Part shown: in pieces, positions 43,670 to 52,700 of the stretch
How the letters are laid out: each line of letters opens with the position of its first letter
How positions within the stretch are numbered: the first letter of the stretch is position 1
NCBI GenBank assembly: GCA_946641515.1
Contig: CAMPBT010000005.1
Coordinates: forward strand, 16,272 to 80,271
Direction: 5' to 3'
Length of the DNA stretch: 64,000 nt
From: UBA3210 sp002363635
Lineage (GTDB): Bacteria; Bacillota_I; Bacilli_A; RFN20; CAG-449
Position numbers and translations under genes: made by a program
Notes under the pieces: generated by a model
Databases searched by the model: none
The model's input: the letters and a program-made list of their open reading frames with translations, nothing else
Told to the model about the DNA's origin: nothing

Positions 43670-46419
43670 TGATTGAATTAAAGAATGTTTCTAAAAATTA
43701 TGGGAATCATATTGTTTTAAAAAACATCAATATGAAGATATCTACTCCTGGCTTTTATGTTATTAAAGGTAAATCAGGATGTGGAAAATCATCTTTATTA
43801 AATATCTTATCTTTAGTTGATGATAATTATATGGGAAGTTTTTATTTTGCTAAAAAGAATGTAAATAATCTTTCTAAAGAAGAAAAAGAGAATTTAATTG
43901 CCGCGAATGTTACTTATCTATTTCAAGATCCTAAATTAATTGAAGGAGAAGATATTAAAACTAATTTACAAATTTTATCTTATAAATCTCCGGATGAGAA
44001 ATATCTAAAAGATTTATTACTAAAAGTTGGATTAAATAAATCATTAGATACTGATGTTAGTATTTTATCTAAAGGTGAAAGACAACGTTTAATGATAAGC
44101 ATTGCTTTATTAAAAGATACACCTTTAGTTTTATTAGACGAAATTACTTCTGGACTCGATGAGAATAATAAATCATTAGTCTTAAAGATTGTTAAAGAGA
44201 TGTCTAAAACTAAAATAATTATTTTAGTTACTCATGATATAAGCTCAGTTAGTAATATTGCAAGTCATATCTTTATTTTAGAAGAAGGGAGAATGGAAGA
44301 TATCAATATTTCAAATAACGAAGTATATAAGATTAATAAGTTAAATAATAAATTAGATTTAAGTTATTTTTTATTAAGAAGTAAAAGATTATTTAAGAAA
44401 AATCGAATTAGGTATTTATGCTTAATCATAACTTTAGTAATTTGTATGTTTACTATGGGTTTATCTTTAATGACTAATTTGAGTTTATCTTCTGGAATTA
44501 AAAAATCTTTATCCTCTTCATATAATTTTAATCAATTAATTGTTAAAGATAAAAAAGAGAAAGATAATTTGAGTTCGTTGATAAGCGTTCCTAAAGCTGA
44601 ACTTGAAGAAAAATGTAAAGATTATTCTTCTACATATTATTCTTATTATTTTATTGATTACGACAATTTTTTTGTGGATAAAGATTATTTTTCCTTAAAA
44701 GCTGGGGATAATAATTTGAGGTTAGAAAATTATAATTTTAAGACCTTAACTAATTACATTAATGTATCTTCTAAAAATATTGAAATAAACCCAAAAATAG
44801 AGATTTTAGAAGATGATGAGGTAATACTTGGTTTACCTTATCCTACCTTGTCTTTAATTGCAAGAAGTTTAAGATTATCGACACCTTATGAAGATACTTT
44901 AAAAATGTATTTAATGGGAAATACTTTAGAGTTAACCGCTCATTTTACAAATTATGATTGGGGATACGATATAAGTATTAAGTTCTTAGTTAAAGGATTC
45001 TTTGTTAATAGTAAGCCTTTAATTTGTCATACCTCTTCTACTTTTCTTGAAAACATCTTAGAAGGGAATATTATGCAACTTCCTGTCGCATATAATTTAA
45101 AAGATAATTCTTATTCACCTTGGACTATTAAAAAGGCAGTATGTTATGAAGTAAATGAAGATGAAGTAGATAATTTCTTTGTAAATATGATGAATGATGA
45201 AAAGATGAATAATTATTCTTTTCATTTATTATCAAATGAATCTCCATATATTAATTTAGATAATAATAAGACTAAATTAATCTATCTTACCTATAAGAAT
45301 AAATCTTTAAATCTAAGTGATTTTAATTTCTTAAATAATGAAGAGAAAGTTGAAAACTATTTACCGTGTGGCCCTAATTCTTATTATGTTGATGAACAGG
45401 CTCTACTATCAGGATTTTATATGCCGACATATCTATCTTCATCATTAGAATCCACTAATGAATTTATTGATTATAATAGTTTTTCTTCATCTAATTTAGG
45501 TGCCTATCAATCATCTTTAATCCATAATGAGAATGATGATTTTTTTAGCCTTTCCTTACTTGATTCTGCGAAGAAAAATTATTTGCGTTTTGTCCCATAT
45601 TTAAATAAAAATCATGAACTTTTAGAAGGGAGGTATCCGTCTAATTATAATGAGATAATTATTTCTTCTGCTTTAAAAGAAAAACTAAAATTAAAAGAAG
45701 GAGAAAAGACAGTTTATTTGACTCGTTTAATAAATATTACTAGTGAAGGTGATAAATATAAAAATAATTTTATGTCTTTACCTTTACAGATTGTCGGGAC
45801 TATAGAATCTTCTTCTTTATTAATTAAACAAGATAATTTGTTTCCTTTAGTTTTAGAACATTGCAAATTTAATGTGAAACACGAAGATCAAGAAATAAGT
45901 TCAATGCTGGTTACTTTTAAAGAAAATGCGAGTTCTTTAGTAAGTGCCTTAAATGAAAAATATCCTGAATATATCTTTTATTCACCTCTAGAAAATTATT
46001 TAAAAGAAATGAATAATGCACTTAGTTATTTATCGATTGGATTAATGGTTTTTTCTTTAATTGTTATGATTTCAAATTTGTTTTTAAACATTTTGATAAA
46101 TTACCTATTAATAGGCGAAACAAAGAAAGAAATGGCAATCTATAGATTCAATGGATATTGTCAAAAATCTAATTATCTATTTTATCTAGTTTTTAATTCG
46201 ATTATGGTTATTTTTAGCGTTCTTATTACAAGTGGGATTTTAATCTTTACAAATTTCATTTTGCCGAGATTTAATAACCTCTTTGCAGGAATAGAATTTA
46301 ATCTTATTCCTTACTTGTCTATTATGGTGCTTGGAGGAGTTTCTATTGGTCTAACAATGCTTTTTTCGTACTTAAAATATTCAAAAATGAATATTATCAA
46401 AGAAATAAAAGAGAACTAA
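43669..46419 (+). CDS. ABC exporter, ATP-binding domain fused to FtsX-type permease with large external domain (second of pair)
   Basis: A 916-residue partner of the preceding gene. The ATPase has Walker A GKSGCGKSSLL near residue 33, Q-loop YLFQDPKL near 85, Walker B LVLLDEITSGLDENN near 154 and VTHD near 188. The signature is LSKGERQRL rather than LSGGE. A membrane helix near 245-268 is followed by about 500 external residues rich in Asn, Ser and Tyr, then three helices near 785-910. This external part is twice that of the partner, so the pair probably forms an asymmetric dimer. The ATG at 43669 is preferred (AAGGAGG ends 4 bases before it), but an ATG at 43666 overlapping the upstream stop is also possible. 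No two-component system adjoins. Confidence 0.86.
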   Translation: MIELKNVSKNYGNHIVLKNINMKISTPGFYVIKGKSGCGKSSLLNILSLVDDNYMGSFYFAKKNVNNLSKEEKENLIAANVTYLFQDPKLIEGEDIKTNLQILSYKSPDEKYLKDLLLKVGLNKSLDTDVSILSKGERQRLMISIALLKDTPLVLLDEITSGLDENNKSLVLKIVKEMSKTKIIILVTHDISSVSNIASHIFILEEGRMEDINISNNEVYKINKLNNKLDLSYFLLRSKRLFKKNRIRYLCLIITLVICMFTMGLSLMTNLSLSSGIKKSLSSSYNFNQLIVKDKKEKDNLSSLISVPKAELEEKCKDYSSTYYSYYFIDYDNFFVDKDYFSLKAGDNNLRLENYNFKTLTNYINVSSKNIEINPKIEILEDDEVILGLPYPTLSLIARSLRLSTPYEDTLKMYLMGNTLELTAHFTNYDWGYDISIKFLVKGFFVNSKPLICHTSSTFLENILEGNIMQLPVAYNLKDNSYSPWTIKKAVCYEVNEDEVDNFFVNMMNDEKMNNYSFHLLSNESPYINLDNNKTKLIYLTYKNKSLNLSDFNFLNNEEKVENYLPCGPNSYYVDEQALLSGFYMPTYLSSSLESTNEFIDYNSFSSSNLGAYQSSLIHNENDDFFSLSLLDSAKKNYLRFVPYLNKNHELLEGRYPSNYNEIIISSALKEKLKLKEGEKTVYLTRLINITSEGDKYKNNFMSLPLQIVGTIESSSLLIKQDNLFPLVLEHCKFNVKHEDQEISSMLVTFKENASSLVSALNEKYPEYIFYSPLENYLKEMNNALSYLSIGLMVFSLIVMISNLFLNILINYLLIGETKKEMAIYRFNGYCQKSNYLFYLVFNSIMVIFSVLITSGILIFTNFILPRFNNLFAGIEFNLIPYLSIMVLGGVSIGLTMLFSYLKYSKMNIIKEIKEN

Positions 46420-46450
46420 AATCCTCAAAAGATTATTTTGTTCTTTCAAT

Positions 46451-46475
46451 ATTATCACTTTAGTGATATTCTTTT
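46451..46475 (+). terminator. Probable terminator after the ABC pair
   Basis: TATCAC/GTGATA with loop TTTA (46453-46468) followed by TTCTTTT. Confidence 0.6.
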
Positions 46476-46528
46476 AGCGAAAGAAATATAGATTTTTCCT
46501 TTCTTAAAAAGAAACGAGGTAAAAAGAA

Positions 46529-47632
46529 ATGTCATTAAAAGCAGGTATTGTTGGTCTTCCAAACGTTGGAAAATCCACATTGTTCAATGCAATTACAAAC
46601 TCCCATGTTGAAGCTGCAAACTATCCATTTGCTACTATCAACCCAAACTCAGGTATCGTTGAAGTTAACGATGAAAGAGTTACTAAATTAGTTGAACTAT
46701 TTAAACCAAAGAAAACAGTTAAAACAACTTTTGAATTCATCGATATTGCAGGCTTAGTTAAAGGTGCATCTAAAGGCGAAGGCTTAGGAAACCAATTCTT
46801 AGGTAACATCCGTCAAGTTGACGCGATATGTCATGTAGTTAGATGCTTTGATAACCCAGATATCATTCACGTTGATAACACAATTGATCCAATCAGAGAT
46901 ATTCAAACTATCAACTTAGAATTAGTTCTTGCAGACTTAGATACAGTCGTTAAAAGAATTGGCAAAGTTGAAACTAAGGCTCATACTACTAAAGAAAAAG
47001 AAGCAGTTGCAGAATACAATCTCTTAACAAAAATTAGAGTTGCTTTAGAAGATGAAAAACCTGCTAGACTTGTTGAATTAACTGATGATGAAAAGATCTT
47101 AGTTAAACAATATAACTTACTTACTATTAAGCCAGTTATCTATGTTGCAAACGTTGCAGAAGAAGATTACGCAAATCCTGATGCTTCTAAATACTATCAA
47201 GCAGTTAAAGAATTTGCTGCTAACGAAGGTTCAGAATGTATTGCAATTTGCGCAAACATCGAAAGTGAATTATCAGAACTTCCTAAAGAAGAAAAACTAG
47301 AATATCTAAATTCATTAGGTGCAACTGCAACAGGCTTAGATAGATTAGTTGCAACTACTTATCGCTTACTTAATCTTGCTACATTCTTCACAGTCGGTGA
47401 AGATGAAGTTAGAGCGTGGACATTCACAAAAGGTATGACTGCTCCTCAATGTGCAGGTACTATCCACACAGACTTTGAAAAAGGTTTTATTAGAGCAGAA
47501 GTTTATTCTTGTGATGACATCTTTGAATTAAAGACAGAAAAAGCTTTAAAAGAAGCTGGTAAGATTAGAAGTGAAGGTAAAGCATATCTAGTTCAAGACG
47601 GAGATTGCTTACTCATTAGATTTAACGTTTAA
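46529..47632 (+). CDS. ychF: Redox-regulated ATPase/GTPase YchF
   Basis: YchF, 367 residues, is a universal Obg-family ATPase bound to ribosomes. It shows the P-loop GLPNVGKSTLFNAIT at residue 8, FEFIDIAGLVKGASKGEGLG near 70 with the G3 element, and the C-terminal TGS domain ending in VQDGDCLLIRFNV. The usual NKxD motif is NVAEED-like near 207, which fits its preference for ATP. The start has GAGGT 10 bases upstream. It is usually preceded by DUF951, which here is 4.8 kb away. Confidence 0.97.
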   Translation: MSLKAGIVGLPNVGKSTLFNAITNSHVEAANYPFATINPNSGIVEVNDERVTKLVELFKPKKTVKTTFEFIDIAGLVKGASKGEGLGNQFLGNIRQVDAICHVVRCFDNPDIIHVDNTIDPIRDIQTINLELVLADLDTVVKRIGKVETKAHTTKEKEAVAEYNLLTKIRVALEDEKPARLVELTDDEKILVKQYNLLTIKPVIYVANVAEEDYANPDASKYYQAVKEFAANEGSECIAICANIESELSELPKEEKLEYLNSLGATATGLDRLVATTYRLLNLATFFTVGEDEVRAWTFTKGMTAPQCAGTIHTDFEKGFIRAEVYSCDDIFELKTEKALKEAGKIRSEGKAYLVQDGDCLLIRFNV

Positions 47633-47644
47633 TAAGGAGACACT

Positions 47645-48115
47645 ATGATTAGAATCGGATTTTCTAGAGACATTCATCGTATTGAAGAAAATGGTCGTCC
47701 ATTTATGATTGGAGGAATCGAAGTTCCTTCTATCTACGGACCTGTTTCTCATAGTGATGGAGATTGCCTTCTTCACGCTATAGCAGAAGCTTTTCTTGGC
47801 TCTTTATCTTTAGGAGACTTAGGTAAACTCTTCCCAGATACTAGCAAAGAAACTGAAAATATGGATTCTAAAATCATCCTTAAAGAGTGTTATAAATTAG
47901 TCTTAGCAAAAGGCTATAAATTAGTTAATCTAGATGCTTGTGTAATTCTTGATAAACCACATTTACAAAAATATTTACCAGAAATTAGAGCAAGTATCGC
48001 TAAAATTTTAGATACTGACATTGAAAATGTAAGTATCAAACCACAAACAAATGAAAATATTGGAGAAATCCGAAATATTGAATGTATGTGTTCATTATTA
48101 ATTAGTAATGATTAA
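47645..48115 (+). CDS. ispF: 2-C-methyl-D-erythritol 2,4-cyclodiphosphate synthase
   Basis: IspF, 156 residues, closes the cyclodiphosphate ring in the MEP pathway and works as a trimer. Metal ligands are in SRDIHRI (residues 8-14) and SHSDGDCLLHAI near 37. GDLGKLFPDTS near 58 is conserved. The C-terminal motif usually written KATTTEKLGFTGRGEG is here KPQTNENIGE followed by a shortened loop, but the key Lys, Thr, Glu and Gly remain. The start has AAGGAG 5 bases upstream, 12 bases after ychF. It works with Dxr (10259). Confidence 0.93.
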   Translation: MIRIGFSRDIHRIEENGRPFMIGGIEVPSIYGPVSHSDGDCLLHAIAEAFLGSLSLGDLGKLFPDTSKETENMDSKIILKECYKLVLAKGYKLVNLDACVILDKPHLQKYLPEIRASIAKILDTDIENVSIKPQTNENIGEIRNIECMCSLLISND

Positions 48116-48119
48116 TTTG

Positions 48120-48148
48120 TTGTATATACAATATTAATTGTATATAAT
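48120..48148 (+). promoter_or_regulatory. Promoter with palindrome before DUF1934-argS-rpoE
   Basis: TTGTAT (48120-48125) and TATAAT (48143-48148) are 17 bases apart. The -35 lies in the perfect palindrome TTGTATATACAA (48120-48131), and TTGTATATA recurs at 48138-48146. Confidence 0.65.
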
Positions 48149-48165
48149 GCATGAACGGAGAAAAT

Positions 48166-48594
48166 ATGTCAAATAAACTCGCAAAATTCAAATTAGAGAT
48201 GAAAGACTACGCTACTCGACAACGCGCAAGTGTTGAATATAACGGCGAAGTTGTTTCATTGGATTCAGATTTAAAAACTTACCTTTATCGATTCTTTGAA
48301 ACTGATGCAGGTACATTAATGATTGGAATTGATTTTAGCAAAGAAAAAATCATCATCACTGAAACTAACGACAACGTTAAGATGCGTATGGAACTTTCTT
48401 TAGATGAAACAGGTAAATGTACTTATCGATTAGATGCAGATCATTCAATGAATTTGTTTACTAAAACATTTACATTAAAATTAACTGAAGAAGAAGTCGT
48501 CCTTGAATACGATTTATATGACAGTGATAAATTAGATAAACCAGTTACTGCAAATAAGGTAACTATTACAGCAGAGAGGGAAAAATTATGTTAG
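48166..48594 (+). CDS. DUF1934 family protein (YwiB-like)
   Basis: A 142-residue beta-rich protein resembling YwiB/DUF1934, a small lipocalin-like family without known function. Seen features are a conserved start region FKLEMKDYATRQRASVEYNG and the end VTANKVTITAERE. The identification rests partly on its place directly before argS and rpoE, the order in Bacillus. An upstream in-frame ATG at 48151 exists, but the ATG at 48166 has CGGAG 6 bases before it. It overlaps argS by 7 bases. Confidence 0.78.
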   Translation: MSNKLAKFKLEMKDYATRQRASVEYNGEVVSLDSDLKTYLYRFFETDAGTLMIGIDFSKEKIIITETNDNVKMRMELSLDETGKCTYRLDADHSMNLFTKTFTLKLTEEEVVLEYDLYDSDKLDKPVTANKVTITAEREKLC

Positions 48595-50219
48595 ATATCG
48601 AAACATCTTTAAAAACAACTATCCAAAACGCTTTAAAAACATTAGGCGTTGAAATCGCTCTTGAATCTATCGTTATTGAAAGATCAAAAGATAAAGCACA
48701 TGGTGACTACGCTACAACAGTTGCAATGACACAAGCAAGAAACTTACATAAGGCTCCTGCTTTAATTGCAAAAGACATTGTTGCAAATATCCATGAAGAC
48801 TTTATTGAAAATATTGAAATTGCAGGCCCTGGCTTTATTAATTTCTTCATCAAGAGTGATTCACTTTCATCAATTATTAAAACTATTGTAGCTGAAGGTG
48901 ATAAATATGGTGAAGCAAAAGAAAAACATGAAGAAAAGATCAACGTTGAATTCGTTAGTGCTAACCCAACAGGTACTTTACACTTAGGCCATGCTAGAGG
49001 TGCTGCTATTGGCGATACAATTTGTAGATTATATGAAAAAGCAGGCTATAACGTAACTAGAGAATATTATGTTAACGATGCTGGCGTTCAAATTAACCAC
49101 TTAGCAGATTCTCTTATTGTTAGATACCATGAAGTATTAGGTGATAACTCAAGAGTTTTACCAGATGATGGTTACCATTCAAAAGACTTAATTGAAGTTG
49201 CTAAGAAGATGGTTGAAGAAGTTGGAGATAAGTACTTAGTAGACTCAGAAGAAGGATATAACTACTTCAAGAGAAGAGGTACAAAATTCTTACTCGATAA
49301 GTTATGTGATGACTTAACAGATTTCAGAGTTAAGTTTGATGTCTTCTCAAGTGAACTTGATATTAGAAATGCAGGTAAAGTTGAAGAAGTCTTAGACTTA
49401 TTAAAGAAATATGAATACAACGAAGATAATGCTTTATTCTTAAGAACAACTGATTTCACAGATGATAAGGATAGAGTCTTAATTAAGTCTGACGGCTCAT
49501 ACACATATTTACTTCCAGATATTGCTTACCACAAGAATAAATTTGATAGAGGCTATGATGTATTAATCGATGTTCTTGGTGCAGACCACCACGGATATAT
49601 CGAAAGAATGAAATCATCTATGGCAATGCTTGGTTATAATCCAAATGCATTAAATATTGAATTAATCCAAATGGTTAGATTATTCAAAGATGGCGAAGAA
49701 TACAAGATGTCAAAGAGAACTGGTAATGCAGTTGGTATGAAAGAACTTTGTGACGAAGTTGGTACAGATGCAGTTAGATATTTCTTTATCTCTAGAGCAG
49801 CATCTTCACACTTAGATTTTGATTTAGACTTAGCAGGTAAGATGGAATCATCAAACCCTGTTTACTACGCTCAATATGCACACGCTAGACTTTCTCAAGT
49901 TTTAGAAAAGGGTAAAGATATCGCACTTGATTACGATGGAAAACTCTTAAAGGAAGAAAAAGAATTAAACTTATTAAAAGTTATTTCTGATTTCCCTAAG
50001 GAAGTTGCAGTAGCTGCAAAAGAAAGAGCACCTTACAAAATTACAAACTACATTCAAAAACTTGCTACATCAATTCACGAATTCTATTCAGAATGCAGAA
50101 TTTATGATGAAAGCAACTTAGAATTAACTTCTTCTAGACTTGCACTTGCAAAAGCAAGTAAAATAGTTATGAAGAATGCATTAGAAGTCATTGGTGTATC
50201 TGCACCTGAAAAAATGTAA
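48588..50219 (+). CDS. argS: Arginyl-tRNA synthetase
   Basis: ArgRS, 543 residues, is a class I synthetase. The HIGH-type motif is SANPTGTLHLGHARG near residue 121 and the KMSKS-type motif is YKMSKRTGN near 376. The N-terminal additional domain that binds the tRNA D loop covers about residues 1-110, and the C-terminal anticodon-binding DALR domain about 425-543. It is followed by rpoE after 24 bases. The gene begins inside DUF1934 with GAGAGGG upstream. Confidence 0.98.
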   Translation: MLDIETSLKTTIQNALKTLGVEIALESIVIERSKDKAHGDYATTVAMTQARNLHKAPALIAKDIVANIHEDFIENIEIAGPGFINFFIKSDSLSSIIKTIVAEGDKYGEAKEKHEEKINVEFVSANPTGTLHLGHARGAAIGDTICRLYEKAGYNVTREYYVNDAGVQINHLADSLIVRYHEVLGDNSRVLPDDGYHSKDLIEVAKKMVEEVGDKYLVDSEEGYNYFKRRGTKFLLDKLCDDLTDFRVKFDVFSSELDIRNAGKVEEVLDLLKKYEYNEDNALFLRTTDFTDDKDRVLIKSDGSYTYLLPDIAYHKNKFDRGYDVLIDVLGADHHGYIERMKSSMAMLGYNPNALNIELIQMVRLFKDGEEYKMSKRTGNAVGMKELCDEVGTDAVRYFFISRAASSHLDFDLDLAGKMESSNPVYYAQYAHARLSQVLEKGKDIALDYDGKLLKEEKELNLLKVISDFPKEVAVAAKERAPYKITNYIQKLATSIHEFYSECRIYDESNLELTSSRLALAKASKIVMKNALEVIGVSAPEKM

Positions 50220-50243
50220 TAAATAATAACGGAGGACAAAAAG

Positions 50244-50666
50244 ATGACTAAATCACGTATTGATATCGCATATGATATCGTCAAAGCTAATGGCGAACCA
50301 ATTGAATTCCTCACATTATGGAATAAACTTTGTGAAGAATTAGGTGAAAACCCAGACAACAAAGCTGGTAAGATTGGTAAATTATATACAGACTTACTTG
50401 AAGATGGTAGATTTGTTAATAGACCAAATAATACATGGGATCTTAAAGACAAATACACATTTGATGAAGTTAAGAAACCAGATATGGACTTCTACTCAGA
50501 TGATGAAGATGATATCGAGGACGATTTAGAAGAAAAAGAAGAACTTCGTCAAGAAGAAAAGGCTCTTGGTATTGAAGTCGAAGATGACGACGATGAAGGT
50601 GAAAGCCTTTCTGAAGAAGATGACGAAGAAGACGAAAAGAAATCCGAAGAAGAGGAAGAATTCTAA
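50244..50666 (+). CDS. rpoE: DNA-directed RNA polymerase delta subunit
   Basis: The delta subunit, 140 residues, is limited to low-GC Gram-positive bacteria and speeds RNA polymerase recycling. The N-terminal HARE-HTH domain covers residues 5-78 (AYDIVKANGEPIEFLTLWNK). The rest is a disordered tail made almost wholly of Asp and Glu. The start has CGGAGG 9 bases upstream. It follows argS as in Bacillus. A terminator follows. Confidence 0.94.
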   Translation: MTKSRIDIAYDIVKANGEPIEFLTLWNKLCEELGENPDNKAGKIGKLYTDLLEDGRFVNRPNNTWDLKDKYTFDEVKKPDMDFYSDDEDDIEDDLEEKEELRQEEKALGIEVEDDDDEGESLSEEDDEEDEKKSEEEEEF

Positions 50667-50677
50667 TAAATTTAAAG

Positions 50678-50705
50678 ACCACATTAATATAATGTGGTTT
50701 TTTTG
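50678..50705 (+). terminator. Rho-independent terminator after rpoE
   Basis: Perfect 9-bp stem ACCACATTA/TAATGTGGT with loop ATA, followed by TTTTTTG. Confidence 0.92.
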
Positions 50706-50757
50706 TACAATTTCTATAAATTGAGACTAAAAATAAATATATTCTTTATTTTTGTTG

Positions 50758-50766
50758 TGCTATAAT
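50758..50766 (+). promoter_or_regulatory. Extended -10 promoter of fba
   Basis: TGCTATAAT is a full extended -10 element, 45 bases before the fba start. No good -35 is present, as often with extended -10 promoters. Confidence 0.65.
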
Positions 50767-50810
50767 ATTTTCGTACTTAATAAAGTATTTATTAGGAGGA
50801 AAAAAATACT

Positions 50811-51692
50811 ATGTTAGTTAATGCTACACGTATGTTAAAAGAAGCTAAAGCAGGACATTATGCTGTTGGCCAATTTAACATCAACAACCTTGAGTGGACA
50901 AAAGCTATCTTACTCGAAGCACAAGAATTAAATGCACCAGTTATTTTAGGCGTTTCAATGGGCGCTGCAAAATACATGGGCGGTTACAAAGTCGTTGCTG
51001 CAATGGTTAAAGCTTTAGATGAAGAACTCGGTATTACAGTTCCAGTTGCTTTACACTTAGACCATGGTAACTACGATGCTGCAAAAGCATGTATCGAAGC
51101 TGGTTTCACATCAATTATGTTTGATGGCTCATCATTACCACTAGAAGAAAACATCGAAAAGACAAAAGAATTAGTTAAGCTTGCACACGATAGAGGCCTC
51201 TCAGTTGAAGCAGAAGTTGGCTCAATTGGCGGAACTGAAGATGGTATCACTGGTAAAGGTGAAGTTGCAGATCCAAAAGAATGTGCTTTAATGACATCAT
51301 TAGGCATCGATTTCTTAGCAGCAGGTATTGGTAATATTCACGGTATCTATCCTGCAAACTGGGAAGGTTTACAATTATCAGCTTTAGCAGATATCAACGC
51401 TGCTACAGGTAACATCCCACTTGTTTTACACGGTGGAACAGGTATTCCTGATGATCAGATTGTCGCTGCTGTTAAAAACGGCGTTTCAAAAATCAATGTT
51501 AATACAGACTGCCAATTAGTTTTCGCAGAAGCAACAATTGCTTACTGTGCAGCAGGTAAAGCAGATCCAACTGCAGCAAATACTGCAAAAGGCTACGATC
51601 CACGTAAGTTATTAAAACCAGGTTTCGAAGCTATCCGTGCTAAAGTCAAAGAAAAAATGACTTTATTCGGTGAAGTTGGCAAAGCTAACTAA
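50811..51692 (+). CDS. fba: Class II fructose-bisphosphate aldolase
   Basis: Aldolase, 293 residues, zinc-dependent, cleaves fructose 1,6-bisphosphate in glycolysis. Zinc ligands and signature are visible: VALHLDHGNYDAAKACIEAG near residue 80 with the catalytic Asp, SVEAEVGSIGGTEDG near 131, GNIHGIYP near 178 and VLHGGTGIPDDQI near 206. The start is supported by AGGAGG 11 bases upstream, and codon use is that of a highly expressed gene. It is a single unit with its own promoter and terminator. With pgi (55477) it shows a working Embden-Meyerhof route. Confidence 0.97.
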   Translation: MLVNATRMLKEAKAGHYAVGQFNINNLEWTKAILLEAQELNAPVILGVSMGAAKYMGGYKVVAAMVKALDEELGITVPVALHLDHGNYDAAKACIEAGFTSIMFDGSSLPLEENIEKTKELVKLAHDRGLSVEAEVGSIGGTEDGITGKGEVADPKECALMTSLGIDFLAAGIGNIHGIYPANWEGLQLSALADINAATGNIPLVLHGGTGIPDDQIVAAVKNGVSKINVNTDCQLVFAEATIAYCAAGKADPTAANTAKGYDPRKLLKPGFEAIRAKVKEKMTLFGEVGKAN

Positions 51693-51705
51693 CTTTGATA
51701 TAATA

Positions 51706-51740
51706 ATGAGTTCTAAAAATTATTAGAACTCATTTTTTTG
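51706..51740 (+). terminator. Rho-independent terminator after fba
   Basis: Perfect 11-bp stem ATGAGTTCTAA/TTAGAACTCAT followed by seven T. Confidence 0.93.
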
Positions 51741-51757
51741 ATGTATAAAGGAGCTAT

Positions 51758-52699
51758 ATGATTTATCAAGATATTTGGAATAAGATTAAAGAATATGATG
51801 TAATCACAATTTTTGGTCACGTCGTCCCTGATGGAGATTGTTATGGATCTCAGTTAGGATTAAGAAACGCAATTAGAAATGCTTTCCCAGACAAGAAAGT
51901 TTACGCTTTAGGTTCTGGTTTCCCTAGATTATTTGATTTAGTAGGAAAGATGGACGTAGTTGATGATGAAGTAGTTAAGTCATCTCTTGCATTAGTACTT
52001 GATGTTGCAAACCAATCTAGAGTTGAAGATCAAAGATTCTTAACTGCTAAAGAAATTATTAAAATTGACCACCATATTCCTCAAGAACATTTTGGTGTCA
52101 TAGAACTTGTTGAAACTGAAAGAATTTCCGCGACAGAAATTATTACTACAATTCTTCTTGAAAACAATGTCGAAATTACTAAAGATGCAGCTTTACCATT
52201 ATTCCTTGGTTTAGTTACTGATTCAGGAAGATTCTTATATCAGCCTATTAATCAGGGTACTTTCAATGTCGCAGGAGCACTTGCTGCAACTGGAATTGAC
52301 TGTGGACAACTTTATGATAAGCTTTATGAATCTGATGAAAAGATGTTAAGAGTTAAAGGCTATATCTATTCAAATTATATTAAGACTGATGAAGGCTTAA
52401 TTTATTTGTGTTTACCAAAAGAAGATTTACATAAATTAGGTATTGATTTTAATACAGGTGCATCTCAAGTTAATTCATTATCTAATATTAAAGGTTATCC
52501 AGTTTGGGTCTTCTTTAGTGAATCTGACAGCGGTGAAGTTAGAGTAGAATTTAGATCAAAAGATTTAGATGTTCAAAAGATTGCAGCAGCTTTCGGTGGT
52601 GGAGGTCACTTACACGCATCTGGCTGTAAATTATCTTCACTTGAAGAACACAAATACGTTGTAGAAGCTATTAATAAAGCTCTTAGGGAGTCAAAATAA
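51758..52699 (+). CDS. nrnA: NrnA-type DHH/DHHA1 phosphodiesterase (oligoribonuclease/pAp phosphatase)
   Basis: A 313-residue protein with the DHH domain motifs FGHVVPDGDCYGS near residue 20, LDVANQSRVED near 88 and KIDHH near 107, and the C-terminal DHHA1 motif GGGGHLHASG near 285. NrnA removes nucleotides from very short RNAs and dephosphorylates pAp. Related stand-alone proteins also break pApA or c-di-AMP. The start has AAAGGAGC 5 bases upstream. It is followed after 1 base by a CysQ-like phosphatase, also a candidate pAp-active enzyme. Confidence 0.92.
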   Translation: MIYQDIWNKIKEYDVITIFGHVVPDGDCYGSQLGLRNAIRNAFPDKKVYALGSGFPRLFDLVGKMDVVDDEVVKSSLALVLDVANQSRVEDQRFLTAKEIIKIDHHIPQEHFGVIELVETERISATEIITTILLENNVEITKDAALPLFLGLVTDSGRFLYQPINQGTFNVAGALAATGIDCGQLYDKLYESDEKMLRVKGYIYSNYIKTDEGLIYLCLPKEDLHKLGIDFNTGASQVNSLSNIKGYPVWVFFSESDSGEVRVEFRSKDLDVQKIAAAFGGGGHLHASGCKLSSLEEHKYVVEAINKALRESK

Positions 52700-52700
52700 A

